From Streptomyces sp. TS71-3 (GTDB lineage Bacteria; Actinomycetota; Actinomycetes; Streptomycetales; Streptomycetaceae), in NCBI RefSeq assembly GCF_018327685.1, contig NZ_BNEL01000003.1, positions 1,178,001 to 1,242,000 of the forward strand: 64,000 bases of DNA, in the 5' to 3' direction. Below are positions 8,949 to 17,389 of the stretch, piece by piece. The notes under the pieces are model-generated. The model made no database searches, had not been told where the DNA came from, and saw only the letters and a list, made by a program, of their open reading frames with translations. Positions within the stretch are counted from its first letter, which is position 1; each line of letters begins with the position of its first letter. Position numbers and translations under genes: made by a program.

Positions 8949-9770
8949 ATGCCGAGGCACGACCTCGCCCGCTTCCTGCGTGGCCGGCGCGAGCGCCTGA
9001 ACCCCGCCGACCTCGGTCTCCCCGCCGACGGGCACCGCCGCCGCACGCCCGGGCTGCGCCGGGAGGAGGTCGCCGAGCTGGCCCACATGTCCGTCGACTA
9101 CTACAGCCGTCTGGAGCAGGCGCGCGGCCCGCGCCCCTCACCGCGCGTCCTGGACGCCCTCTCCACGGCGCTCCGGCTGACCCGTGCCGAGCGCGGCCAC
9201 CTCTTCCGGCTGGCCGGCGCGTCCCCGACGGCGCCCGCCGCGCCCGTGCGGCGCCTCCGCCCGCACGTCGCCGAGCTGCTGCGCCGCCTTCCCGACACCG
9301 CGGCCATCGTCACCGACGCCGCCTACGACGTCATCGCCTTCAACCCGCTCGCCCAGGCCGTGCTCGGCGCCGGCCTCGTCGCGGAACCGAACCTGGCCCG
9401 CCGGCGGTTCCTCGGGCCCGCCCTGGAGAGTTCGAGCACCGAGGAGTTCGGGTACGTCGCCGTCTCCCGGCTGCGGCGCGCGGCCGATCGTTATCCGCAT
9501 GATCCGGCGCTCAACCGGCTCCTTACGGAACTGCGTGCGCACAGCGAGGAGTTCAGACAGATCTGGGACGACAACCCGGTGCACGCCCCCGGCCACCGCA
9601 CCAAGGTCCTCAGCCACCCGCAGGTGGGCCCGCTGCGCCTCAACTGCGACGTGCTCGCCGTCCCCGACGACGATCAGCAGGTCGTCTTCATCACCGCCGA
9701 TCCCGGAACCCCCGACGCGCGGGCCCTCCGGCACCTGCAACGCCAACTGCACGTGCAACCCAGCGGCTGA
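8949..9770 (+). CDS. XRE-family regulator with MmyB-like ligand-binding domain
   Basis: A 273-residue protein. The N-terminal helix-turn-helix carries RRTPGLRREEVAELAHMSVDYYSRLEQARG (about residues 27-56), the hallmark of this family. The C-terminal two thirds is the PAS-like MmyB domain with AYDVIAFNPLA and a conserved RxxP/W pattern (IWDDNPVH, HRTKVLSHPQVGPLRLNCD), which in related proteins binds fatty-acid-like ligands (family knowledge). The ATG at 8949 has a good AAAGGAGA site. It is divergent from the SDR gene, so the 8775-8948 gap should hold its operator. Confidence 0.93.
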   Translation: MPRHDLARFLRGRRERLNPADLGLPADGHRRRTPGLRREEVAELAHMSVDYYSRLEQARGPRPSPRVLDALSTALRLTRAERGHLFRLAGASPTAPAAPVRRLRPHVAELLRRLPDTAAIVTDAAYDVIAFNPLAQAVLGAGLVAEPNLARRRFLGPALESSSTEEFGYVAVSRLRRAADRYPHDPALNRLLTELRAHSEEFRQIWDDNPVHAPGHRTKVLSHPQVGPLRLNCDVLAVPDDDQQVVFITADPGTPDARALRHLQRQLHVQPSG

Positions 9771-9854
9771 ACGGGGCCAGACGGCGGCCTGGCGCGCCCC
9801 TCACGTCCGGCGCGCCCCCACTTCACAGCGCTCCCACTCCACAGCGCCCCTACC

Positions 9855-10412
9855 TCACAGCGCCTCCCGCGACGGCGTGACCGCCGTGCCCGACCTCCTC
9901 ACCGGAGGCAGTGCGGACCACGGGAAGTTGATCCAGCGGTCCGTGCGGCGCCATACGTACTCGCACTTCACCAGCGACTGCGGCTTCTCGTAGATCACGG
10001 CGCTGCGGACCTCCGCCACCGCCGCCACGCAGAAGTCGCGCACGAGCTTCAGCGTCTTGCCGGTGTCGGCGACGTCGTCGGCGATCAGGACCTTCTTGTC
10101 CGTGAAGTCGATCGCGTTCGGCACGGGTGCGAGCATCACCGGCATGTCCAGGGTGGTGCCGACGCCCGTGTAGAACTCCACGTTGACCAGGTGGATGTTC
10201 TTGCAGTCGAGCGCGTACGCGAGGCCGCCCGCGACGAAGACGCCCCCGCGGGCGATGGACAGGACGAGGTCCGGCTCGAAGCCGTCGTCCGCGATGGCCT
10301 GCGCGAGCTCCCGGACGGCGGTGCCGAACTCCTCGTAGCCGAGGTTCTCGCGGTCCCCGTTCACCGGCACCTCAGCGTCTCCGTCCATCGGTATCTCAGC
10401 GTCCCCGTTCAT
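9855..10412 (-). CDS. Phosphoribosyltransferase (hypoxanthine/xanthine type)
   Basis: A 185-residue type I phosphoribosyltransferase. The PRPP-binding loop is VLIADDVADTGKT near residue 110, and PDLVLSIARGGVFVAGGLAYAL supplies the first strand-loop. It should transfer ribose-5-phosphate from PRPP to a purine base or a related substrate. The start at 10412 gives a short repeated acidic leader (MNGDAEIPMDGDAEVPVNGD), which may be non-native; the domain starts at NLGYEEFG, and an internal ATG or GTG is possible. The gene lies 6 bases after dcd on the same strand, so the pair forms a nucleotide-metabolism operon. Confidence 0.9.
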   Translation of the reverse strand: MNGDAEIPMDGDAEVPVNGDRENLGYEEFGTAVRELAQAIADDGFEPDLVLSIARGGVFVAGGLAYALDCKNIHLVNVEFYTGVGTTLDMPVMLAPVPNAIDFTDKKVLIADDVADTGKTLKLVRDFCVAAVAEVRSAVIYEKPQSLVKCEYVWRRTDRWINFPWSALPPVRRSGTAVTPSREAL

Positions 10413-10418
10413 CGGCCG

Positions 10419-10994
10419 TCAGACGTTCGTCCGGTGGAAGTTCAGGTAGGAGCGGGACGCCGTGGGGCCTCGCTGGCCCTGGTAGCGGGAGCCGTAGCGG
10501 TCGGAGCCGTACGGGTGTTCCGCGGGGGAGGTGAGGCGGAACAGGCAGAGCTGGCCGATCTTCATGCCCGGCCAGAGCTTGATCGGCAGGGTGGCGAGAT
10601 TCGACAGTTCCAGGGTGACGTGGCCGGAGAAGCCCGGGTCGATGAACCCGGCCGTGGAGTGGGTCACGAGCCCCAGCCGGCCGAGGCTGGACTTGCCCTC
10701 AAGCCGGGACGCCAGGTCGTCGGGGAGCGTGATCGTCTCGTAGGTCGAGGCCAGCACGAACTCCCCGGGGTGCAGGATGAACGGCTCCTCCCCCTTGGGC
10801 TCCACCAGCCGCGTCAGGTCCACCTGCTCGACGGAGGGGTCGATGTGCGGGTACCGGTGGTTCTCGAACACCCGGAAGTACCGGTCGAGCCGGATGTCGA
10901 TGCTCGACGGCTGCATCATCGACTCGTCGTACGGGTCGATGCGCACCCGTCCCGCGTCGATCTCGGCCCGGATGTCCTTGTCTGAGAGAAGCAC
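10419..10994 (-). CDS. dcd: dCTP deaminase (possibly bifunctional dCTP deaminase/dUTPase)
   Basis: A 191-residue trimeric-dUTPase-fold enzyme. Seen: [19 protein letters not shown] at the N-terminus, the phosphate-binding signature [19 protein letters not shown], and HVTLELSN, which holds the catalytic Glu. Length equals the family norm. It converts dCTP to dUTP (or to dUMP) for thymidylate synthesis. The sequence, including the [18 protein letters not shown] tail, resembles the mycobacterial bifunctional enzyme more than the monofunctional enterobacterial one, so direct dUMP formation is plausible (inference). It is first in an operon with the phosphoribosyltransferase. Confidence 0.97.
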   Translation of the reverse strand: MLLSDKDIRAEIDAGRVRIDPYDESMMQPSSIDIRLDRYFRVFENHRYPHIDPSVEQVDLTRLVEPKGEEPFILHPGEFVLASTYETITLPDDLASRLEGKSSLGRLGLVTHSTAGFIDPGFSGHVTLELSNLATLPIKLWPGMKIGQLCLFRLTSPAEHPYGSDRYGSRYQGQRGPTASRSYLNFHRTNV

Positions 10995-11137
10995 GCCCCG
11001 AGGATACGCAGGGTAGGGGCGGGGGCGGCAACGCGGGCGCCGGCCGGGGGCGGCTACGCGGGGGCCGGGCGCCCGCGGCTGTCCGGGGCCGGCCGGGGCT
11101 CACCAGCCCCCGGCCCCCCGCCGTCAGGGCGTTCGCC

Positions 11138-12106
11138 TCAGAACGTGCCCAGCTTCAGCAGCGCCAGGATCGCGACCAGCTGGATCGCCGACGCCGCCAG
11201 CGCCTTCTGCCACGGCAGGTCGTGCGACCTCGACACCATCAGCGTCAGCAGGCAGCCCGCGCCGAGCCACGTCACTCCGCCGAGGACCTGGACGAACGAC
11301 GCGTTGCCGCCCATGAAGATCGCGAAGACCAGCCGGGGCGCGTCCGTCAGCGACATGATCAGCATGGAGAGGCCGACCGTCGGCTGCCACGCCCCGTCAC
11401 CGCCGAGCTGGCGGGCCAGCGTGTGGGTGACCACGCCGAGGATGAGGGAGCTGAGCAGCAGCGTCACCGCGGTGATGAGGACTATGGGCACGTCCGACGA
11501 GAGCGTGGTGTGGATCGCGTCCTCGCGCGCGCCGTTGAAGCCGAACACCGCGAGCAGCCCGTAGACGAACGTCACGATCAGGGCCGGGAGCCAGACCGTG
11601 TAGTCGCGCATCTGGAGGAACGTCTGCCTGGGCCGGAAGACGACTCCCGTGATCAGCTGCTGCCAGGGCAGCCGCGGGCCGGCGGGCGGGGCGGCGGCCT
11701 GCCCGGCGCGGTACGTGTCGCTGTCCCTGTACATCTCCTCGTTGACGCTGAACGCCTGCGTGTGCCCCGGTTGGTCCGCGGCGTACGGGTCCGGTGCCGG
11801 GCCCTGGCCGTAGCCGCCCCCGTCGCCGAAGTACTCCGGCTCCTCCCCGCCCCCGGCCGTCCGGCCCTGCGTCCACTGCTCGGGACGGCCGTACGAGGGG
11901 GTGGCCGCCGGGGCGCCCGGCGGCTGCTGCTGGGGGTACCCATAGCGGCCCGGCTGCTGGGCGTACGGAGGCGCGGTGGGGGCGCCGTACGGCGCCTGGC
12001 CCTGGGGGGCCTGTCCGTACGGCTGCTGCCGCGGGTGCGTCGGCGATTGCGGTTGTGCTTGCGGGACACGGCCCGCCCGGCCGCGTCCGATCCTGAATCC
12101 AGCCAC
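11138..12106 (-). CDS. Yip1-family integral membrane protein
   Basis: A 322-residue protein. The first 150 residues are a disordered Pro/Gln/Gly/Tyr-rich cytoplasmic tail (PQGQAPYGAPTAPPYAQQ). The rest contains about five membrane segments: WLPALIVTFVYGLLAVFGF, IVLITAVTLLLSSLILGVV, the 240s stretch, VLGGVTWLGAGCLLTLMV and ALAASAIQLVAILALLKLG. This is the YIP1-type topology found in many actinobacterial proteins of unknown role. It stands alone and was called from the ATG at 12106. Confidence 0.85.
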   Translation of the reverse strand: MAGFRIGRGRAGRVPQAQPQSPTHPRQQPYGQAPQGQAPYGAPTAPPYAQQPGRYGYPQQQPPGAPAATPSYGRPEQWTQGRTAGGGEEPEYFGDGGGYGQGPAPDPYAADQPGHTQAFSVNEEMYRDSDTYRAGQAAAPPAGPRLPWQQLITGVVFRPRQTFLQMRDYTVWLPALIVTFVYGLLAVFGFNGAREDAIHTTLSSDVPIVLITAVTLLLSSLILGVVTHTLARQLGGDGAWQPTVGLSMLIMSLTDAPRLVFAIFMGGNASFVQVLGGVTWLGAGCLLTLMVSRSHDLPWQKALAASAIQLVAILALLKLGTF

Positions 12107-12432
12107 GTCCTCGAAGCTACCTGTTCCGGCGAACTGCCGTACGGGGCCCGGCCTGCGCGCCCCTCTTTGCGGCCGAGCTGTGACATCCCCTAGGGGGTCG
12201 CCGGGGGATCCCCGACGGTTGCCGGCGGCCTCCGGAGGGTTCTTTCAGGGGGACGCCGGACGGCGTTCGCATGGACGTCACCGGCACGGCGGGCGTAGGG
12301 GTGTGACGAAGATCTCAGGCGGCTCGGGCGGGCTTCGCCTGCGGGTGCGCCGACGCCCGAGTCCGCCGAGCCAGGTGAGATCACTACTCGTCACTCATTA
12401 CTCGTCGATCGTTACTCGTCACTCGTCACTCG
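12107..12432. repeat. Intergenic region with ACTCGTC heptamer repeats
   Basis: About 325 bases. The part next to the FG-GAP gene (about 12384-12440) is a run of ACTCGTC-type heptamers with small variants (ACTCGTCACTCATTACTCG). The last copies encode the stop of the FG-GAP gene on the minus strand. No gene or clear terminator hairpin seen. Confidence 0.6.
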
Positions 12433-14013
12433 TCACTCGTCGATCGCCGCGCCGAACGCGGCCCCGTGCGGCGCCGCGCCGAGCGCACCCGCCCCGTACG
12501 TCCACGCACCCGTCGCCGTGATCCCGCGGGCGGTGGCCGGGAGCAGCCAGACCTTGCCGTCGCCGGCGTTCTCGCCGGGGGCTGCGGCCACCAGGTCGAA
12601 GCGGCCGTCCGCGTCGGGGTCGACGAGGCGGACCTGCGCGCCCCAGCGGTCGCCGGCCTCGGCCGTGCCCGGGACGTGCGGGGAGCTCTGGGACCAGGCG
12701 CGCGAACCGGTGCCGGTGAGCCCGGCGGGGGTGCCGGGCAGGACGGTCACGGATCCGGCGTCGACGGCGGAGCCGCCGGTTCCCGCCGGCTGGTCCTCGC
12801 CGGGCGCCCCGACGGCCACGTCGGCGTAACCGTCGCCGTTCGCGTCGCCCACGGAGATGTCCGCGCCCCAGGCGTCGCCGCGCTCGGCGGTGCCGGGGAC
12901 GTGGTCGGAGTCCTGGGTCCAGTCCTGGACGCGGGTGCCGGGTCCGCCGGGGCCCTGCGGGCTGCCGTAGTGCACGGTCACGACGCCTCCGGTGGGCCGG
13001 GCGCCGGCCGCCTCGCCGGGGGCGTCCGGCTCGCCGGTGACCAGGTCGTCGTAGCCGTCGCCGTCGATGTCGCCGGAGGCCGCCACGGGGCCGCCGCGCA
13101 GGTCCCGCACCCAGGCCGGGCCGTCCGGGCCGCCGGCCAGGTACGCGGACCAGCCACGGCCGGGGTCGGTGCCGGTTCCGGTGGTGACGCCCGAGACGAC
13201 GAGGTCCGCGTAGCCGTCGTTGTCGTAGTCGCCGGTGGTGAGGGAGCGTGGCGCGAGCGCGCGCCGGGGCTCGCCCGCCCTGGCAGCCGCGGTGCCCCGC
13301 GTGGTGGCGTCCCGCGTGGTGGCGTCCAGCGCCCGGAACGCCCCGTGCGCCCGGCGGCGCTCCGGCGCGAGGGCCCCGTCCCCACCGCCACCGCTCCCGG
13401 GCGCCGCGTCGAACAGGAAGAAGCGGACGTCGGCCCGGTCGAGCACGGCGAGGACGTCGCCGGGCGTCGCGCCGCTGAGCCGGGCCGCGGCGACCGCGGC
13501 GCCGAAGCGGCCGTTCTCCTCGGCGGCCTCCGGCCCGACCCAGGTGCTGTCCGCTCCCGTAAGGCCGTCCGGCGAACCCCACAGGACGAGGGCGCCGCCC
13601 GCGTCGCTCACCCCCGAGCGGTCGTCGCCGGGGACACCGACGATCGCGTCGTCGTACCCGTCGGAGTCGAGGTCGCCGCTGGCCACGGCGGTGCCGAAGC
13701 CGTCACCGGGCGACGCCGGGCCGGGGACGCCCGGTGTGGCCCTGCTGATGGCCTTCGCGTGGGCGGTGCCGATGCCCTTCGCCGAGCCGTACTGGACGGT
13801 GACGAGACCGGCGCCCGCGGAGCCGCCGGCGACCGCGCCGGGCGCGCCGATGAGGACGTCCTCGTAGCCGTCGCCGTTGAAGTCGCAGTTGCGGTCGTTG
13901 GCGTGCGTGCCGCCGGGGGTTCCGGCGGAGGCGGTCGGGGCGGCTGCGACTGCAGCGCCCGCCATCAGCAGTAGCGATGCCGCTGTTGTCGCGGCCGAGC
14001 GGTAGGTGCGCAC
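12433..14013 (-). CDS. Secreted FG-GAP/VCBS-repeat (integrin-alpha-like) protein
   Basis: A 526-residue exported protein. An N-terminal signal peptide (RTYRSAATTAASLLLMAGA, cleavage near ASAG) precedes roughly seven beta-propeller blades. Each carries a DxDxDGxxD calcium-binding loop: DFNGDGYEDV, DLDSDGYDDA, DYDNDGYADL, DIDGDGYDDL, DANGDGYADV and DPDADGRFDL. The family forms seven-bladed propellers at the cell surface, often in adhesion or matrix binding. I chose the GTG at 14013 because it begins the signal peptide and has GGGAG upstream; longer reading crosses the next gene antisense. The middle repeat (around residues 190-250) is degenerate. Confidence 0.9.
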   Translation of the reverse strand: MRTYRSAATTAASLLLMAGAAVAAAPTASAGTPGGTHANDRNCDFNGDGYEDVLIGAPGAVAGGSAGAGLVTVQYGSAKGIGTAHAKAISRATPGVPGPASPGDGFGTAVASGDLDSDGYDDAIVGVPGDDRSGVSDAGGALVLWGSPDGLTGADSTWVGPEAAEENGRFGAAVAAARLSGATPGDVLAVLDRADVRFFLFDAAPGSGGGGDGALAPERRRAHGAFRALDATTRDATTRGTAAARAGEPRRALAPRSLTTGDYDNDGYADLVVSGVTTGTGTDPGRGWSAYLAGGPDGPAWVRDLRGGPVAASGDIDGDGYDDLVTGEPDAPGEAAGARPTGGVVTVHYGSPQGPGGPGTRVQDWTQDSDHVPGTAERGDAWGADISVGDANGDGYADVAVGAPGEDQPAGTGGSAVDAGSVTVLPGTPAGLTGTGSRAWSQSSPHVPGTAEAGDRWGAQVRLVDPDADGRFDLVAAAPGENAGDGKVWLLPATARGITATGAWTYGAGALGAAPHGAAFGAAIDE

Positions 14014-14341
14014 GTACGGCTCCCGGGTACGTCGATGGGCGGAGGGTGCGGCGCTGGGGCCCCGCCCGGCGGAGGGCGACGGACCCGCACCGGCTCCGCC
14101 CGTGTTCGACACCGGGGGAGGGCCAAGGGTTGTACGGGGTGGTGCAGTTGGGGCGTTATGGGGGTGTGGAGGTGGGAGTTGGGATCGGGAGGTCTGGGCC
14201 GGGAGGTCTGGGCCGGGAGGTTCTGGGGTCATGCGGTGCGGGCGCGCCGGAAACGCGTCGGGGCGCCCTCGCTGTAGAGGGTGCCCCGAGCCTGCCTCAC
14301 GTGGCCGGGCCGGTACCGGCCGCCAACGATGGGCCTTCCGG

Positions 14342-16963
14342 CTAGTCCACCGGCGCGGGCTTCGCGTCGCCGGCCGCCGCGGGGGGTGCCTCGCCGTCGC
14401 CGGGCGCACCGGAATCCGTGGCCGAACCGGAGCTCGTTGCCGAATCAGAGTCCGTGGTCGAACCGGAGTCCGTTGCCGAACCGGAGTCCGTTGGCGAACC
14501 GGAATCCGTGGTCGAACCCGAGCCAGTGGCCGAACCGGAACCGGCACTCGCACCGCCGGCACCCGCACCGCCCGCACTCGCCGCACCGTCGTCCGCCCCG
14601 GCACCGTCCCCGGCCGCTCCGGCCTCCCCGGCACCGTCCCCGGCCTCCCCGCCGTCCTCCGCGGGCGCCTTCCTGACCGAGTCCAGGAGGAGCTGGGCGA
14701 CGTCCACGACCTGCAACGTCTCCTTGACGGCCGTCGCCGTGCCACCGCCGGCCGCTCCGGCCGGCCCCGCTCCGGAAGCGCCGGCCGCGGCCTCCGCCGC
14801 CGACTTCTTGCCGTTGACCGAGTCCGTCAGCATGACCAGGCAGAACGGGCAGGCCGTCGAGATGATGTCCGGGTTGAGGGACAGCGCCTCGTCCACGCGC
14901 TCGTTGTTGACGCGCTTGCCGATCCGCTCCTCCATCCACATCCGGGCCCCGCCGGCGCCGCAGCAGAAGCCGCGCTCCTTGTGGCGGTGCATCTCCTCGT
15001 TCCGCAGGCCGGGCACCTTGGCGATGATCTCGCGCGGCGGTGTGTAGACCTTGTTGTGGCGGCCGAGGTAGCACGGGTCGTGGTAGGTGATCAGGCCCTC
15101 CACCGGGGTGACGGGGACCAGCTTGCCCTCGTCGACCAGGTGCTGGAGGAGCTGGGTGTGGTGGATCACCTCGTACTCGCCGCCGAGCTGCGGGTACTCG
15201 TTGGCGATCGTGTTGAAGCAGTGCGGGCAGGTCGCGACGATCTTCTTCGAGGACTTCGGCTTGCGCGTCGCCGGGTCGGGGTTGCCCTCGTCGTCGAGCT
15301 CCTCGCCGAACGCCATGTTCAGGGAGGTGACGTTCTCCATGCCGAGTTCCTGGAACAGCGGCTCGTTGCCGAGGCGGCGCGCGGAGTCGCCGGTGCACTT
15401 CTCGTCGCCGCCCATGATCGCGAAGTTCACGCCCGCGATGTGCAGCAGTTCGGCGAACGCCTTCGTGGTCTTCTTGGCCCGGTCCTCCAGGGCGCCGGCG
15501 CAGCCGACCCAGTAGAGGTAGTCGACCTTGGTGAGGTCCTCGACGTCCTTGCCGACGACGGGCACCGCGAAACCGGTCTCGCGCTCCAGCTCCTTCGTCC
15601 ACTCCAGGCGCTGCTTCTTGGCGAGGCCCCAGGGGTTGCCCTTCTTCTCCAGGTTCTTGAGCATCGTGCCCGCCTCGGAGGGGAAGCTGGACTCGATCAT
15701 CACCTGGTAGCGGCGCATGTCCACGATGTGGTCGACGTGCTCGATGTCGACGGGGCACTGCTCGACGCAGGCGCCGCAGGTGGTGCAGGACCACAGGACG
15801 TCCGGGTCGATGACGCCGTTCTCGGCCAGCGTGCCGATCAGCGGGCGCTCGGCCTCGGCGAGCGCGGCGGCGGGCACGTCGCGGAGCTGCTCCTCGGTGC
15901 CCTGCTCCTCGCCCTCGGCGTTCTTGCCGCCGCCCGCGAGCAGGTACGGCGCCTTGGCGTGGGCGTGGTCGCGCAACGACATGACCAGCAGCTTCGGCGA
16001 GAGCGGCTTGCCGGTGTTCCACGCGGGGCACTGCGACTGGCAGCGGCCGCACTCGGTGCAGGTGGAGAAGTCCAGCAGGCCCTTCCAGGAGAAGTGCTCG
16101 ACCTGGCTGACGCCGAAGACGTCGTCCTCGCCGGGGTCGGTGAAGTCGATCGGCTCGCCGCCCGACGTCATGGGCTGGAGCGCGCCGAGGGCCGTGCCGC
16201 CGGCGGCCTCCCGCTTGAACCAGATGTTCGGGAACGCCAGGAAGCGGTGCCAGGCCACGCCCATGTCCGTCTTCAGCGCCACCGTGATCATCCAGATGAA
16301 GGACGTGCCGATCTTGATCAGGGCGACGAGGTAGACGAGGTTCTGGAGGGTGCCCGCGTCCAGGCCCCGGAAGGCGGTGACCAGCGGGTACGAGACCAGG
16401 TACGACGCCTCGTAGCCGGTGACGTGGTGCAGGCCGCCCTCCAGGCCGCGCAGGGTGAGGATGCACAGGCCGATGATCAGGATGACGGCCTCGACGAAGT
16501 AGGCCTGGCCGAAGTTGGACCCCGCGAAGCGGGACTTCCGGCCGGCGCGGCCCGGCAGCGAGAGCTGGCGGATCACGATGAGCGTCAGGATGCCGAGCGT
16601 CGTCAGGATGCCGATCAGCTCGACGAACACCTGGTAGACCGCCCAGTTCCCGATCACGGGCAGCGCCCAGTCGGCCTGGAAGAGCTGGCCGAAGGCGTTC
16701 ACCAGGGTCAGGACGAGGGTGAAGAAGCCGACCGCGACGAACCAGTGCGCGACGCCGACCACACCCCACCGGTTCATCCGGGTGTGCCCGAGGAACTCCC
16801 TGGCCACGGTGGCCGTGCGCTGTCCGGGCCGGTCCGTCCTTGTCCCGGCGGGCACGGGCTGGCCGAGCCGCACGAAGCCGTAGATCTGTCCGATGGCCCT
16901 GGCGAACAGGGCCACGCCGACCACGGCGAGGACCAGCGACACGATGATCGCGGCGAGTTGCAT
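14342..16963 (-). CDS. Membrane Fe-S oxidoreductase (heterodisulfide-reductase-like, CCG domains)
   Basis: An 873-residue protein. About six N-terminal membrane segments (residues 1-235) resemble the NarI/HdrE cytochrome b-like subunit. Two 4Fe-4S sites follow at Cys302, 305, 308, 312 (CTECGRCQSQCP) and Cys393, 396, 399, 403 (CTTCGACVEQCP). Two CCG-type domains follow (CPHCFN...HDPCYLGRHN...GFCCGAGG and CPFC). This layout is the actinobacterial Fe-S oxidoreductase that passes electrons between the quinone pool and a soluble donor such as ETF; the partner is inferred. The last roughly 130 residues are an unusual disordered Ala/Gly then Ser-Gly-Ser-Ala-Thr-Asp tail with many near-identical repeats. 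Confidence 0.93.
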   Translation of the reverse strand: MQLAAIIVSLVLAVVGVALFARAIGQIYGFVRLGQPVPAGTRTDRPGQRTATVAREFLGHTRMNRWGVVGVAHWFVAVGFFTLVLTLVNAFGQLFQADWALPVIGNWAVYQVFVELIGILTTLGILTLIVIRQLSLPGRAGRKSRFAGSNFGQAYFVEAVILIIGLCILTLRGLEGGLHHVTGYEASYLVSYPLVTAFRGLDAGTLQNLVYLVALIKIGTSFIWMITVALKTDMGVAWHRFLAFPNIWFKREAAGGTALGALQPMTSGGEPIDFTDPGEDDVFGVSQVEHFSWKGLLDFSTCTECGRCQSQCPAWNTGKPLSPKLLVMSLRDHAHAKAPYLLAGGGKNAEGEEQGTEEQLRDVPAAALAEAERPLIGTLAENGVIDPDVLWSCTTCGACVEQCPVDIEHVDHIVDMRRYQVMIESSFPSEAGTMLKNLEKKGNPWGLAKKQRLEWTKELERETGFAVPVVGKDVEDLTKVDYLYWVGCAGALEDRAKKTTKAFAELLHIAGVNFAIMGGDEKCTGDSARRLGNEPLFQELGMENVTSLNMAFGEELDDEGNPDPATRKPKSSKKIVATCPHCFNTIANEYPQLGGEYEVIHHTQLLQHLVDEGKLVPVTPVEGLITYHDPCYLGRHNKVYTPPREIIAKVPGLRNEEMHRHKERGFCCGAGGARMWMEERIGKRVNNERVDEALSLNPDIISTACPFCLVMLTDSVNGKKSAAEAAAGASGAGPAGAAGGGTATAVKETLQVVDVAQLLLDSVRKAPAEDGGEAGDGAGEAGAAGDGAGADDGAASAGGAGAGGASAGSGSATGSGSTTDSGSPTDSGSATDSGSTTDSDSATSSGSATDSGAPGDGEAPPAAAGDAKPAPVD

Positions 16964-17389
16964 GAAGGCTCCTCGAACCTCGGGGTACCTCCCACGCGTT
17001 CAGCGCTGGGGGAGCGAGCGGAATACCAAGCCGCCTACCCGGCCTCTCGGCCTTACTAAGCGGTAACTTATGTAGTCTGTTCGAGAGTACCCAGTTATTG
17101 CGTCGCACTGTAGCCAGTAGGGCGGTGATCTGCGTCGCGGAGGCGGGGCCGAGGGTGGTGTGCCGTGGATGGGTGCCGTGGCCGGGGTGCCGTGGATCGG
17201 TGCCGAGGGCAGGGTGCCGTGGGCCGGGGTGCCGCGGGTGGGCGTGGACGGGGCTCGCCGGCGTGCGGTCGCCTGGAGCCGTGACGATTACTGCGGGGGC
17301 CGTGACGGTTCCTGCGGGGGCCGTGACGGTCCCTGCGGGTCACCCGCGGCGGTCAGGTCACCCGATGGCCCCCGGCCCCGGCGGCGAGA
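16964..17389. repeat. Intergenic region with tandem GGTGCCGTGG and GGGGGCCGTGACGGT repeats
   Basis: About 425 bases. The part next to the Fe-S gene (16964-17100) is locally A+T-rich and should contain its promoter; it has the box TTACTAAGCGGTAA (17053-17066). From 17158 to 17240 there are imperfect repeats around GGTGCCGTGG, and at about 17292-17340 three copies of CTGCGGGGGCCGTGACGGT. No gene is supported. Confidence 0.6.

Noticed and set aside
14006..17059. Plus-strand frame of over 1000 codons
   Set aside because: It lies antisense to the Fe-S oxidoreductase, whose cysteine motifs and membrane helices prove the minus strand; the frame is a by-product of high G+C.
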